From Limnohabitans sp. Rim8 (GTDB lineage Bacteria > Pseudomonadota > Gammaproteobacteria > Burkholderiales > Burkholderiaceae_C): a stretch of DNA of 64,000 nt. A model generated the notes under the pieces. The model did no database searches and was not told the DNA's origin. It was given only the letters and a program-made list of their open reading frames with translations. Shown here in pieces: positions 8,254 through 17,027 of this stretch (position 1 is its first letter; each line of letters opens with the position of its first letter). A program made the translations under genes and the position numbers. The DNA is taken from NCBI RefSeq assembly GCF_945901735.1, contig NZ_CAMDLM010000001.1, forward strand, positions 177,893 through 241,892. The letters are read 5' to 3'.

Positions 8254-9462
8254 TTAAACAGAAAACGACAGCGCTGAGACGTCATCGCGTCTGATTTCTT
8301 GACCACGCCATTGGTCGACCACTGTTTTGGTTTGCATCATCAAAGCTTCTGCGCCCAAATGGCGTTGAGCTTCCAAATGCTGCAACAAACGGCGTGGACC
8401 AAAGGCGCGGCTGTTGTCACCACCGGGTTGGTCCAGCACGCCATCGGAGGCCATGAAGAAGGTTTGGCAGTTCTCCAAAGGCAACTCGTACTCTTCCAGC
8501 GGTGTGTAAGGCACTTGTCCTGGGTAGCCTAGGGCTTGTTTTTCACCAAGCAAACGGATGATCGGCGTGTTGTCTTTGGGGACGATGAAGCAGTTGGTGC
8601 GCGCCCCAGAGAAAGACACGGTTTTTTTCTGGGTGTTGATTTTGCACAAGCCCGCATCAAAGCCGTCGTTGGACTGGCAGTCTTCGCGGTCTTGGTTGAG
8701 CGCGTTGCGAATCAAATTGCCCAATTTGGACAGGGCCTCGCCGGGTCCAATGTTGGGCTGTTCGGAGTAGATGCGGTTGAGCACACTGACGACCAACATG
8801 GACATGAGCGATCCTGGAACACCATGGCCCGTGCAATCGATCAGCGCCAAGGTGAAGCAACCTTCAAAGTCCTCTTCTGTGCGCCAGTAAACGTCACCAC
8901 CCACCACATCGCGTGGCTCCCACAAAACGCCCACCGAGCGCAAGCCATCTTGCAGCGCCACGCGATTGGGCAGCAAGCTGGACTGGATACGGCCCGCGTA
9001 GTTCACGCTGTCCATCATTTCGGTGTGCAACTCGGCCAAGGCTTCGGCGCGTGCATGGTTGGCTTCAACCAGGTAGTTGAGCATGTCGGTGTTGATGCCG
9101 ATGCCGGCATAAACGCCGTTTTCGGTGATCAGAAAACCGCCTGTGCTCAGCGACAAGCCCATGTCCAACATTTTTTGCGAAGCCAAATCAATGCTGGTTT
9201 CGATGTCAAAAGTCGGGAAAACCTCTTGAACCAACATTTTGGCGCTGCGGTTTTGATAGACCGAAAAGTGCAGCGGGTTGGAGGCGGTGGACAAAGCCGA
9301 TTGGCGGTCAATCAGGCCAATCGCCTGTTTGTCGGCGTTAAAAACGGGCACGACCAAAAGGTCATCGTCTTTTCTGAAGTTGGCGATGACCACGCCGCAT
9401 TTTTCAGTTTCTAAGATGCCTTCTTGATGACGCAAGATGGATCGGACTTTTTGCTCAATCAT
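8254..9462 (-). CDS. PP2C/SpoIIE-type serine phosphatase with N-terminal CBS-like sensor region (SiaA-like role)
   Basis: A 402-residue soluble protein. Residues 1-130 resemble a pair of CBS-like modules (VVPVFNADKQAIGLIDR, then FLITENGVYAGIG). Residues 150-402 are a SpoIIE/PP2C phosphatase: SVNYAGRIQSSLLP, the metal ligands in DVVGGDVYW and ALIDCTGHGVPGSLM, ASDGVLDQPGGDN, and the final RRDDVSALSF. Such enzymes dephosphorylate Ser/Thr on a partner protein. It is the last gene of a four-gene operon and overlaps the upstream cyclase gene by eight bases. By analogy with P. aeruginosa SiaA it should dephosphorylate the SiaC-like protein encoded two genes upstream. Unlike SiaA it has no membrane segments or HAMP domain, so the sensed signal is likely cytosolic (inference). 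Confidence 0.9.
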   Translation of the reverse strand: MIEQKVRSILRHQEGILETEKCGVVIANFRKDDDLLVVPVFNADKQAIGLIDRQSALSTASNPLHFSVYQNRSAKMLVQEVFPTFDIETSIDLASQKMLDMGLSLSTGGFLITENGVYAGIGINTDMLNYLVEANHARAEALAELHTEMMDSVNYAGRIQSSLLPNRVALQDGLRSVGVLWEPRDVVGGDVYWRTEEDFEGCFTLALIDCTGHGVPGSLMSMLVVSVLNRIYSEQPNIGPGEALSKLGNLIRNALNQDREDCQSNDGFDAGLCKINTQKKTVSFSGARTNCFIVPKDNTPIIRLLGEKQALGYPGQVPYTPLEEYELPLENCQTFFMASDGVLDQPGGDNSRAFGPRRLLQHLEAQRHLGAEALMMQTKTVVDQWRGQEIRRDDVSALSFSV

Positions 9463-10495
9463 GGGACTGGATTCCTTCTAAAGTGTTGGCCATATCACGA
9501 AGACGAGCCACAAGGCTCAAACGGTCAGGCATGGACAAGTTACCGGGTTTGACCACCATCTTGTCCAAGCCTTTTAAATCGAGCCGCAATTCAGAAGTGT
9601 GTGAACGGTTGGTGTCACTCACTTTGACGATGGCGTAAGTTTTGATTGGCATGGGAATGCCTTTGAGTTCCAACAAATCGCGCTCTGCAACTTCGACAAA
9701 ATCTTTGACCTGCGCATAGGTTTCATGCGAGATCAAAACCCCACCGGGTTCACATTTGCTTTCGATTCGAGCGGCCAAATTGACCTCGCCACCCAAGATG
9801 GTGTAAGCCATGCGGCTGTGGCTGCCGAAATTGCCCACGTTGCAATAACCCGTGTTGATGCCAATGCGCGTGATAAAGGGGTATTGCAACCCCTCGCGTT
9901 GCCACTGAATGTGCAGTTCTGCCAAGCGCTCTTGCATTTCGTAAGCCATGCGGACACAGGCCAAGGCGTCTTCTTGAGGGCCACGGCTATCGGGATCGCC
10001 GAAAAAAACCATCATCGCATCACCGATGTATTTGTCGATGGTGCCCCCGTATTTGGCGGCGATGTCGGACATTTCCGAGAAGTAAGCGTTGATGTAGTGG
10101 GTCAAGACCTCAGGCTGGATGACCGACGAAATCTGCGTGAAACCTTGGATGTCCGAAAAAAATACCGTCAGTAATTTTCGTTGGGTTTTGATCTCTAGTG
10201 ACTGATCGCCTTTGAAAATCGAGTCGTAAATTTGCCTTGGCAAATACTTGGCCAGTTGGTCGGCGACCCCTTCGAGTTTCTTTTTCTCAATCTCCAGCTC
10301 ATCTGAAACGGCCTGAAGCCGAAGCTCATTTCGGTCGCTGATCCGGATCATGCGTGAAAAGTTTTTCAGCAATCTTCCGTAATCAGCAATCAGCTTGGCA
10401 TAAACATCAGGCCTGACCAGTTCCGGCGTATCGGTCAGCAGTTTTTCACTTTCGACCAAAACCTCATTTTCTTTGGCCAAAAAAGAATCGGTCAC
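9455..10495 (-). CDS. class III adenylate/guanylate cyclase with N-terminal coiled coil
   Basis: A 346-residue protein. Residues 1-100 are helical and charged (NELRLQAVSDELEIEKKKLE) leading into the usual cyclase linker (LAKYLPRQIYDSIF). The catalytic domain follows: metal-binding Asp115 in FFSDIQGFT and Asp159 in KYIGDAMM, purine-selecting Lys155 and Thr232 (AYTILGG), and transition-state Asn239 and Arg243 in VNLAAR. A Lys/Thr pair is that of ATP-using enzymes such as CyaC and soluble adenylyl cyclase, so cAMP is the expected product (inference). It lies 19 bases after the siaC-like gene and overlaps the phosphatase gene by eight bases. In the Pseudomonas Sia operon the equivalent place is held by the diguanylate cyclase SiaD; no GGDEF domain is present here. 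Confidence 0.93.
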   Translation of the reverse strand: MTDSFLAKENEVLVESEKLLTDTPELVRPDVYAKLIADYGRLLKNFSRMIRISDRNELRLQAVSDELEIEKKKLEGVADQLAKYLPRQIYDSIFKGDQSLEIKTQRKLLTVFFSDIQGFTQISSVIQPEVLTHYINAYFSEMSDIAAKYGGTIDKYIGDAMMVFFGDPDSRGPQEDALACVRMAYEMQERLAELHIQWQREGLQYPFITRIGINTGYCNVGNFGSHSRMAYTILGGEVNLAARIESKCEPGGVLISHETYAQVKDFVEVAERDLLELKGIPMPIKTYAIVKVSDTNRSHTSELRLDLKGLDKMVVKPGNLSMPDRLSLVARLRDMANTLEGIQSHD

Positions 10496-10514
10496 GCCAG
10501 CCTTTCAGTGGAGG

Positions 10515-10895
10515 TCAAAAAGCCACCATGGCGAACTCGGCTTTCTCGAGTTCTTCGGCAAATTCTTCACCCAACTCTTGCATGTTGTCGTCGTCAGAGG
10601 CGTAGTGCCATTCGATTTTGAAGGCGTTGCCACGGGCGGCTGATTCTTCGACCGCCAAAAACAAGTCCATCAGCACTTTGGCCGATGAGCTGTTGAAATA
10701 CTTCAACTTGAAAGTGAAAACCGCTTTGACATCAACATCCTTCTCCAAAAAACTGTACACATTAGACAGAGGGGTGTCGTAAAACTTTTTGGTGTCTTCG
10801 GGGTAAGACTCACCTTCCAACACAAAAATGCCCGTGGCGGGGTCAAAGCTCAAATGGGGTGTGCGTGCAGTGGCTGCAATGTCAATTTTTTCCAT
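10515..10895 (-). CDS. SiaC-like regulatory phosphoprotein (DUF1987)
   Basis: A 126-residue protein with the DUF1987/SiaC pattern: ARTPHLSFDPATGIFVLEGESYPED at the N-terminus (family signature split over residues 10-34), and KYFNSSSAKVLMDLF near residues 65-79. The Ser69-Ser71 cluster is at the site where P. aeruginosa SiaC carries its phosphorylated Thr68, so Ser phosphorylation is expected here. In the known system unphosphorylated SiaC binds and activates the cyclase SiaD, and SiaB kinase and SiaA phosphatase set its state. Here the gene sits 11 bases after the kinase gene and just before a class III cyclase gene, suggesting that the cyclase is its partner (inference). Confidence 0.92.
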   Translation of the reverse strand: MEKIDIAATARTPHLSFDPATGIFVLEGESYPEDTKKFYDTPLSNVYSFLEKDVDVKAVFTFKLKYFNSSSAKVLMDLFLAVEESAARGNAFKIEWHYASDDDNMQELGEEFAEELEKAEFAMVAF

Positions 10896-10906
10896 GTCAG
10901 GCTCTC

Positions 10907-11536
10907 TTAAAAGTAGGCTTCGAGGCAGAAGAAAGTGAACTTACCGTCCGGCATGGGGACCATGTCGTATTCCCAATTGCCATTGGCTTCGCGTGCGATG
11001 GAGATGAACCCCACACCAGCACCCTTGGAGCCCTCGGGTGGGCCCGCCTTCAGATGCTCGCGCATCAAAGTGGTCAGCTCTTTGCGGTTAAGTCCGCGAA
11101 TGCTTTCAAGCGAAGCCGAGACGCGCTCGACGTTGTCGTTTTTGATGAGGTTGGCGCAGGTGACAAAGCGGGTGCCGTCGGGTGTTTCGCCAATGGTGAT
11201 CAGACCGTAACGAAGTTCGCCATCGTCAATTTCATTTTCGGGACGGCCAGCAGCCAGTGCGGCCTCGCGCTCCAATTTGGCACGCTCTTCAGGGCCAATC
11301 GTTTCGGCCGAATAGCGGATGACGTTTTGCACTTGCTCCACAAAGGTAGAGAAGATGCCGCGCGAAATTTTCTGATCGGTTTGGTCGATGGCCATCTTGC
11401 TTTGCAAGGCATTGCCAATGCCTGACAAGATGCTCTCATTCAAATAACCGCAATAGGAGAACACGATGCCCCGTGATTCCAGTTGCTGGCGAAGATCCAA
11501 GAAAGAAGCGCCGTTGAGCTTGTGTGCTGTGGACAT
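10907..11536 (-). CDS. SiaB-like protein kinase (GHKL fold)
   Basis: A 209-residue soluble protein of the SiaB family. It carries an N-box-like segment (FVEQVQNVIRYSAE, near residue 65) and a glycine-rich nucleotide-lid motif (GSKGAGVGFISIARE, near residue 170), typical of a reduced HATPase fold without a DHp histidine domain. SiaB in P. aeruginosa phosphorylates SiaC on a hydroxyl residue. It is the first gene of the minus-strand operon that continues with the SiaC-like protein, the cyclase and the phosphatase. An inverted repeat in its leader is listed separately. The function is inferred from family and context. Confidence 0.9.
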   Translation of the reverse strand: MSTAHKLNGASFLDLRQQLESRGIVFSYCGYLNESILSGIGNALQSKMAIDQTDQKISRGIFSTFVEQVQNVIRYSAETIGPEERAKLEREAALAAGRPENEIDDGELRYGLITIGETPDGTRFVTCANLIKNDNVERVSASLESIRGLNRKELTTLMREHLKAGPPEGSKGAGVGFISIAREANGNWEYDMVPMPDGKFTFFCLEAYF

Positions 11537-11539
11537 GGA

Positions 11540-11565
11540 TTGATCTCATAAACATTGAAGATCAA
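11540..11565. promoter_or_regulatory. inverted repeat upstream of the Sia-like operon
   Basis: TTGATC and GATCAA arms separated by 14 bases lie immediately upstream of the SiaB-like start at 11536, in an AT-rich stretch that must carry the operon promoter. They may be an operator or only a leader feature; no regulator can be named. Confidence 0.3.
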
Positions 11566-11668
11566 CCCAATTTAAAACTCAAATATGTCAACTGCATGAC
11601 TAAAAATGACGAAACTGATATACCCGAACAAGTAAAGTCGTGCGTCAGTTCATCACTCAGTGTCGGAA

Positions 11669-12655
11669 TTATCGGTTGACGTTGACCACCACCCGACCGC
11701 GAACCTGCCCCGCCAGGATCTCGCCGCCCACACCGATGGCGTCGGCCAGGCCCACTTCGCGCGTCATGCGTTCCAGTTGAGCGGTGTCCAAGTCTTTCGC
11801 CAAACGCGCCCAAGCGGCTTCGCGCACGGCACGCGGGGCCATCACGCTGTCGATGCCCGCCAAGGTCACGCCGCGCAAGATGAAGGGTGCCACGCTCGAA
11901 GGAAAGTCCATGCCTTGCGCCAGGCCGCAGGCGGTGACCACGCCGCCGTATTTCGTGCTGGCGCAGGCGTTGGCCAGGGTGTGGCTGCCCACGGTGTCGA
12001 CCACTCCGGCCCAGCGCTCTTTGGCCAGCGGCTTGCCCGGGGCCGACAGTTCGGCCCGGTCCATCACGTCGGCTGCGCCCAACTGGCGCAGGTAGTCGGC
12101 CTCTTGCAGGCGGCCGGTGCTGGCCACCACGCGAAAGCCCAGCTTGGCCAGCAAGGCGATCGCCACGCTGCCCACGCCGCCGCCCGCGCCTGTGACCAGG
12201 ATGTCGCCCTTGTCAGGGGTGATGCCGTGCTTTTCAAGGGCCATCACGCACAGCATGGCGGTGTAACCGGCGGTGCCAATGGCCATGGCCTGGCGCGCGG
12301 AGAAAGCAGCAGGCAGTTTCACCAGCCAGTCGCCTTTCAGGCGCGCTTTTTGTGCCAGACCGCCGCTGTGGCTTTCGCCTACGCCCCAGCCATTCAGCAC
12401 CACCAGGTCACCCGATTTGAACAGCGGGTGCTGGCTCTCGGTCACGGTGCCCGACAGGTCGATGCCGGGGGTGAGCGGGAACTTGCGCACCACCGGGCTT
12501 TTGCCGGTGATGGCCAAGCCATCTTTGTAGTTGAGGGTGGAGTAGTCCACTTGCACCGTCACATCGCCTTCGGGCAAGGCGCTGTCGTCCAGCGTTTTCA
12601 AGGTGCAGCGGTAACCGGCGTCGTCTTTTTCAATTTGCAGGGCTTGGTAAGTCAT
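11669..12655 (-). CDS. acuI: acryloyl-CoA reductase / YhdH-type zinc-independent medium-chain oxidoreductase
   Basis: A 328-residue medium-chain dehydrogenase of the AcuI/YhdH family, which uses NADPH to reduce acryloyl-CoA to propionyl-CoA. Visible features are the N-terminal [17 protein letters not shown], the [22 protein letters not shown] segment (around residues 40-60), the cofactor motif [21 protein letters not shown] and [16 protein letters not shown]. The catalytic-zinc Cys and His ligands of alcohol dehydrogenases are missing, as expected for this group. The start at 12655 matches the family; a longer frame from 12736 would overlap the next gene. A decayed partial copy of its 3' end lies at 7989-8097. 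Confidence 0.93.
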   Translation of the reverse strand: MTYQALQIEKDDAGYRCTLKTLDDSALPEGDVTVQVDYSTLNYKDGLAITGKSPVVRKFPLTPGIDLSGTVTESQHPLFKSGDLVVLNGWGVGESHSGGLAQKARLKGDWLVKLPAAFSARQAMAIGTAGYTAMLCVMALEKHGITPDKGDILVTGAGGGVGSVAIALLAKLGFRVVASTGRLQEADYLRQLGAADVMDRAELSAPGKPLAKERWAGVVDTVGSHTLANACASTKYGGVVTACGLAQGMDFPSSVAPFILRGVTLAGIDSVMAPRAVREAAWARLAKDLDTAQLERMTREVGLADAIGVGGEILAGQVRGRVVVNVNR

Positions 12656-12713
12656 AGAGGTCTTTCTGTCAAAGGGTTCAATTGTCTTTTGTGGGCGCGA
12701 TGGTTTGAGGGCT

Positions 12714-13604
12714 TCATTTGCGGTTGACCAGCACAATGCCCACGGCCACCAGGGCCAGGGACAGCACCAAGGTCAGGGTCACGGCTTCGCCCAGCCACAG
12801 CATGCCAAACAGCAGGGCGAACAGGGGTGTGAGGAAAACAAAGGCCGAGATCTTGGTGGCAGGGTAGTGGCCCAGCATCCACATCCAGGCCAGGTAGCTG
12901 GCGAATGCGCCGATCACGGTTTGCACCGCCACCGAGCCCATGGCAAAGCCGCTCCAGCTGCCGTCCCAGGGCTCGCCCATGCCGCGCGACAGCAAGATCA
13001 GCACCACGGTGCTCACAGCCAGTTGGTAAAACAACAGTTTCTCGGCAGTCAGGCGGGTGAGGTTGGCTGCGCGAATGGCCACCGTGGTCAGGCCCCACAA
13101 AGCCCCGGCGGCCAGACCCATCAGGTCACCCGTGGCCCCGCCTCCGCCCAAACCTTCGCGCAGGGCAAACACCACGGCCGCAAAAGCGCAGGCCATGCCC
13201 AGCCATTGCACAGGCCGCAGCCGCTCGGTGCGAATGAACCAAGGCAGCAGGGCCGCCACCCAAAAGGGCGAGGTGTACAAAAACACCGTCAGCCGTGAGG
13301 CCGTGGTGTGTTGCAGGCCGATGTAAATGAAGGCAAATTCGGCCGCAAACAGGCAGCCCACCAGCAAACCAGCCCACAGGCTGCCGTCGCGCTCAAACAG
13401 GCGCACCCCGCGCCACTGGCACCACAGCCACAGCAGCAGCGTGGCCCCCACGCCGCGCACGGCCGACTGGAAAACAGGCGGCAATTCGGCCACGGTGGCT
13501 TTGACCAGCACCTGCTGAAAGCCCCAAAACATGCAGCACATCAGCAAAATACCCACGGCCAGGGCGTCCAGGTGGTCTTTGTGGGGTCGGGGAGAAAAGC
13601 GCAT
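12714..13604 (-). CDS. EamA (drug/metabolite transporter) family permease
   Basis: A 296-residue integral membrane protein with about ten hydrophobic helices in two EamA repeats; the first opens with [22 protein letters not shown] and the second starts near residue 150 ([16 protein letters not shown]). The protein ends with the usual short basic tail (VLVNRK). Members export amino acids or other metabolites, and substrate cannot be predicted. It lies 58 bases upstream of acuI on the same strand, so the two may be co-transcribed. Confidence 0.92.
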   Translation of the reverse strand: MRFSPRPHKDHLDALAVGILLMCCMFWGFQQVLVKATVAELPPVFQSAVRGVGATLLLWLWCQWRGVRLFERDGSLWAGLLVGCLFAAEFAFIYIGLQHTTASRLTVFLYTSPFWVAALLPWFIRTERLRPVQWLGMACAFAAVVFALREGLGGGGATGDLMGLAAGALWGLTTVAIRAANLTRLTAEKLLFYQLAVSTVVLILLSRGMGEPWDGSWSGFAMGSVAVQTVIGAFASYLAWMWMLGHYPATKISAFVFLTPLFALLFGMLWLGEAVTLTLVLSLALVAVGIVLVNRK

Positions 13605-13737
13605 GCCGTGAATTGTGCCGCTACCTGCCTGCGTGCCCTGTCGCCCGCGATGCGCCCGGTTACCATGGAAAAAAAAGCGCCATCTTCAAAACACCGGCCG
13701 AATCAACGACGGTGCTTTCACCCCATCTGCCAACGCC

Positions 13738-15315
13738 ATGACCCCACTCACCCACCCCAGTTCACCCTGGTCGCGCCGCGATCTGCACCGCGCGGCTTTG
13801 GCAGCCGCGCTGGCACCGTGGGTCACGCCTGGCGTGCAGGCGCAAAGCGGGCCGCCGCGCTGGCAGGTTTTCCCGTTCAGCTTGGGCGTGGCCAGTGGCC
13901 AGCCACAGCCTCGCAGCGTGGTGCTGTGGACGCGTTTGCGCATCCACGAAGCCGATGCTGCCCGTCAAGCGCCTGGCGCGCCCGTGGTGTGCGAGCTGTT
14001 TGCCGACGAGGCTTTGCGACAGCCCGTGCGCCAATGGGCCTTGACCACCGATGCGCGCCGGGGCCACAGCTTGCATGTGCTGGCCGATGGTCTGCAGCCG
14101 GGGCGGCATTATTGGTACCGTTTTGCCAGCGGCAACGCGGTCAGCCCGGTGGGCCGCACCCGCACCAGCCCGGCATTGAACGAGGCGGTGGCTCGCCTGC
14201 GCTTGGGCCTGGCCTCTTGTCAGCATTACGAGCAAGGCCACTACGCCGCGCACCGCGACATGGCCGCGCAAGACCTGGACTTGGTGCTGTTCGTGGGTGA
14301 CTACATCTATGAAAGCAGCAACAAGCAATACAAGCTTCGCGCCCACGACAGCGGCATGCCCGACACGCTGGAGGCGTACCGCGCCCGCCACGCGCATTAC
14401 AAGAGCGATGCCCACTTGCAGGCCTGCCACGCCGCACACCCCTGGCTCATGACCTGGGACGACCACGAGGTGGTGAACGACTACGCCAACGACCTGGACC
14501 GCAACTTCACCGACGCGGCGGTGTTTTTGCAGCGGCGAACAGCGGCTTACCAGGCTTACTTTGAGCACATGCCGCTGCGCCTGGGGCCTGCCCCGCAGCA
14601 GCCCAGCCAGATGCGCATCCACGACCGCATGGCCTGGGGCACGCTGGCCGACGTGTGGACGCTCGACTGCCGCCAACACCGCGACCACCAGGCCTGCCCC
14701 GACCTGATGCGGGGCGGTGGACGCGTGGTCATGGGCTGCGATGCGCTGGCCGATCCGTCACGCAGCATGTTGGGCCAGGCGCAAGAGCAATGGCTGACGG
14801 CGGGCTTGACGCAAAGCCAGCGGCGCTGGAAGCTGCTGGCGCAGTCCACCTTGATGGCCAGCAGCGGCATACAGACGCCCTTGGGGCGCAGCGCCTTCAC
14901 CGACGGCTGGGACGGTTACCCGCAAGCGCGCTCGCGCCTGTTGCAAACCGTGGCCGACGCGCGCCTGAGTGATGTGGTGATGCTGGGTGGCGATGTGCAC
15001 GCCAACGTGGCCGCGCAGCTGCGCGTGCGGCCGGGCGACGAGCGCTCGCCCGTGGTGGCCAGCGAACTGGTCACCACCTCGGTCTCCACCCGGGGCATGT
15101 CGCCCAAACTCATGGCACAAATCCAGCGCGACAACCCGGACATTCGCCACGCCCGCTCGGACGAGCGGGGCTACACCTTGATCGACATCCGGCCCGATCG
15201 GCTGGACGCTCAGTTCTTGACCACCCTACACCCGGCCCAGCCCGACGCCCGGTTGGCGCTGCAAGGGCGTTGGACGGTGCGCCAGGGCGTGGCGGGCGTC
15301 GAGCCGGGTTCTTGA
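13738..15315 (+). CDS. phoD: alkaline phosphatase D family protein (PhoD), Tat-exported
   Basis: A 525-residue precursor. The N-terminus SRRDLHRAALAAALAPW is a twin-arginine signal ending near VQAQS. A PhoD N-terminal domain (FPFSLGVASGQPQPRSVVLWTRL) is followed by the metallophosphatase domain with LASCQHYEQGHYAAHRDM, the metal-binding FVGDYIYE, the TWDDHEVVNDY segment and MLGGDVHANV. PhoD enzymes are Ca/Fe-dependent periplasmic phosphomonoesterases or diesterases used in phosphate scavenging. I use the ATG at 13738, which starts just before the Tat signal. A strong terminator follows the stop. No Pho box was recognised upstream. Confidence 0.94.
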   Translation: MTPLTHPSSPWSRRDLHRAALAAALAPWVTPGVQAQSGPPRWQVFPFSLGVASGQPQPRSVVLWTRLRIHEADAARQAPGAPVVCELFADEALRQPVRQWALTTDARRGHSLHVLADGLQPGRHYWYRFASGNAVSPVGRTRTSPALNEAVARLRLGLASCQHYEQGHYAAHRDMAAQDLDLVLFVGDYIYESSNKQYKLRAHDSGMPDTLEAYRARHAHYKSDAHLQACHAAHPWLMTWDDHEVVNDYANDLDRNFTDAAVFLQRRTAAYQAYFEHMPLRLGPAPQQPSQMRIHDRMAWGTLADVWTLDCRQHRDHQACPDLMRGGGRVVMGCDALADPSRSMLGQAQEQWLTAGLTQSQRRWKLLAQSTLMASSGIQTPLGRSAFTDGWDGYPQARSRLLQTVADARLSDVVMLGGDVHANVAAQLRVRPGDERSPVVASELVTTSVSTRGMSPKLMAQIQRDNPDIRHARSDERGYTLIDIRPDRLDAQFLTTLHPAQPDARLALQGRWTVRQGVAGVEPGS

Positions 15316-15323
15316 AAAGGCCC

Positions 15324-15358
15324 GGCCGCATCCAAGGGTTACCATGCGGTCTTTTTTT
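15324..15358 (+). terminator. rho-independent terminator after phoD
   Basis: An eight-base stem (GGCCGCAT paired with ATGCGGTC, one G-T pair) with a 12-base loop is followed directly by seven T residues, nine bases after the phoD stop. Confidence 0.85.
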
Positions 15359-15382
15359 AGGCTGGATGGCTAGAATCCTCGC

Positions 15383-16006
15383 ATGAACACCACCCACGTG
15401 ACCGCGCCCAAGAAGTCCTTCAAAGTCCAGATGCTCGCCGCCCGCGAAACGGCCATCATCCAGTCGGTCAACCGTTTGTTGTCCGAAAAAGGCTTCGATG
15501 CGATGACGGTGGACGAGGTGGCGGCCGAGGTGGGCATCGCCAAGGCCAGCTTGTACAAGCACTTCACCAGCAAGGAAGAGCTGGCCTGTGCGGCCATGGT
15601 CACCGCCATGCGCCGGGCGCAAGAGGTCATCCAAAGCACCGACCCGTCTTTGCCCCCGCTGGACAAGATCAAGGCCGTGACGCGCTGGACCATGGCATTG
15701 AAGCTGCAAGGCCTGATGCCTTCACTGCCCAGCCAAAACTCCAGCTTGCGCGCCACCTTGATGGCCAGCAAGGATTACATGGACGGCTTGATGGAGGTGA
15801 GCGACGCTTTAGGCGGCTGGATCGAAGCGGCCCAAAAACAAGGCCAGATCAACAAGGCCTTGCCCGCTGTGGCGGTGCTCTACACCTTGTTTGCCCGGGC
15901 CTGCGATCCGGTGCTGGAGTTTCTGAAGATGGGCGAGCAGCACACCGACGAGCAGATCCTCGATCTGGTGATGAGCACCTGTTTTGATGGGCTGAACGCC
16001 CGCTGA
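15383..16006 (+). CDS. TetR/AcrR family transcriptional regulator
   Basis: A 207-residue protein with an N-terminal TetR helix-turn-helix (MTVDEVAAEVGIAKASLYKHF, residues about 39-59; motif named by its ends) and a helical ligand-binding C-terminal domain. It starts just after the phoD terminator and ends two bases before the convergent LysR-type pseudogene. The regulated gene is not obvious from position; its ligand is unknown. Confidence 0.92.
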   Translation: MNTTHVTAPKKSFKVQMLAARETAIIQSVNRLLSEKGFDAMTVDEVAAEVGIAKASLYKHFTSKEELACAAMVTAMRRAQEVIQSTDPSLPPLDKIKAVTRWTMALKLQGLMPSLPSQNSSLRATLMASKDYMDGLMEVSDALGGWIEAAQKQGQINKALPAVAVLYTLFARACDPVLEFLKMGEQHTDEQILDLVMSTCFDGLNAR

Positions 16007-16008
16007 GG

Positions 16009-16962
16009 TCAGACTTGGGTATCCGGGGATTTTGACAAAGCGCCAAACCTTTCTGAAGCGCTTTGGCGGACCTCATCCAACAGCCTGAGTATGGATTCGG
16101 ACGGTTGAGGGTCAACGCGAAGGGTCAAACCGACGGGTCCCTCGGTGGCGCTCGTGTCGATCTGCAGGCGCACCAGCGTGCCTTGCCGCAATTCATTTTC
16201 TATGGCGCCCAGTGGAACAAACCACACAGCGTCGCTGTGCAGCACATAACTGCGGCCGAAAGACAAATCGATGGTTTCAATGACTTTCAAGGGCAGACCC
16301 GTGCCCACGGCCATGAAAAAACGGTCTGCGGCTTCCCTGGCGCGCGTCCCCGCATCGGGCATGACCAAACGGTAGCCGTCCAAAAGTGCGGGATCGATGT
16401 TCTGTCGCAAGGTCAGCGCATGCCCTGGGCGAACCACGAGCAGCAAGGGCTCGGTGTACAGGTGTTCAAAGGTTAAACCTTGCATGTCTGACGGCTTTGC
16501 GAGGCGACCCATCACCATGTCCAGAACCCCTTGTTTCAAGGCGGCAATCAGCTGTGCATTGCTGCCTGTTCGCACGGACACGCGGGCCCGTGGCGACGAG
16601 GCGGCAAAGCGCACCAGCGCGGGCGCCAGCACCGTGGCACCCACATTGGGCAAGGCGCCAATCACCAGGGCTGGGGCTTCGCCCTCTTCTTCGGCAGACA
16701 GGCTGGACAGCCCATCGTGGATCGCCCGCAAGCCCGATCCCGTGTGCCTGACCAATATTTGTCCGGCCCCGGTCAAGGTGACGCCTTTGGGTGAGCGTTC
16801 AAAAAGTCGATGGCCCGCAATGTCTTCGAGCTCGGCCAGGGTTTTGGTGACGGCGGGTTGCGAAATGCTCAAGGCTTTGGCGGCACGCACCAGTGAGCCG
16901 TGTTAGGCAATCGCCACCAGGGTGCGCAGGTGACGCATTTTGAGACGGTCTTGCAAAGGCAT
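16009..16962 (-). pseudogene. LysR family regulator interrupted by an in-frame TAA at codon 20
   Basis: On the minus strand the frame starts MPLQDRLKMRHLRTLVAIA at 16962, then meets TAA at 16903-16905, then continues in the same frame HGSLVRAAKALSISQPAVT through a full LysR protein to 16009. LysR proteins normally have Glu or Gln at the stop position, so one base change (CAA or GAA to TAA) explains it. The stop lies before the helix-turn-helix recognition helix; restart at the GTG at 16890 would lack the first DNA-binding helix. The rest of the gene is intact, so the loss is recent or reflects a sequence error. It lies 65 bases downstream of the amidohydrolase gene and was presumably the regulator of that operon. 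Confidence 0.85.
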
Positions 16963-17027
16963 CGGACAAGCATAACCTGCAAAAAACCGGGGTTGATCTG
17001 GGCTCAGACGGCATGCCCTTTGGGCAG

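Noticed and set aside
8151..8258. Small plus-strand frame of 35 codons in the spacer next to the acuI fragment
   Set aside because: No ribosome site or family similarity; it is convergent with the phosphatase gene and could be leftover coding sequence but cannot be supported.
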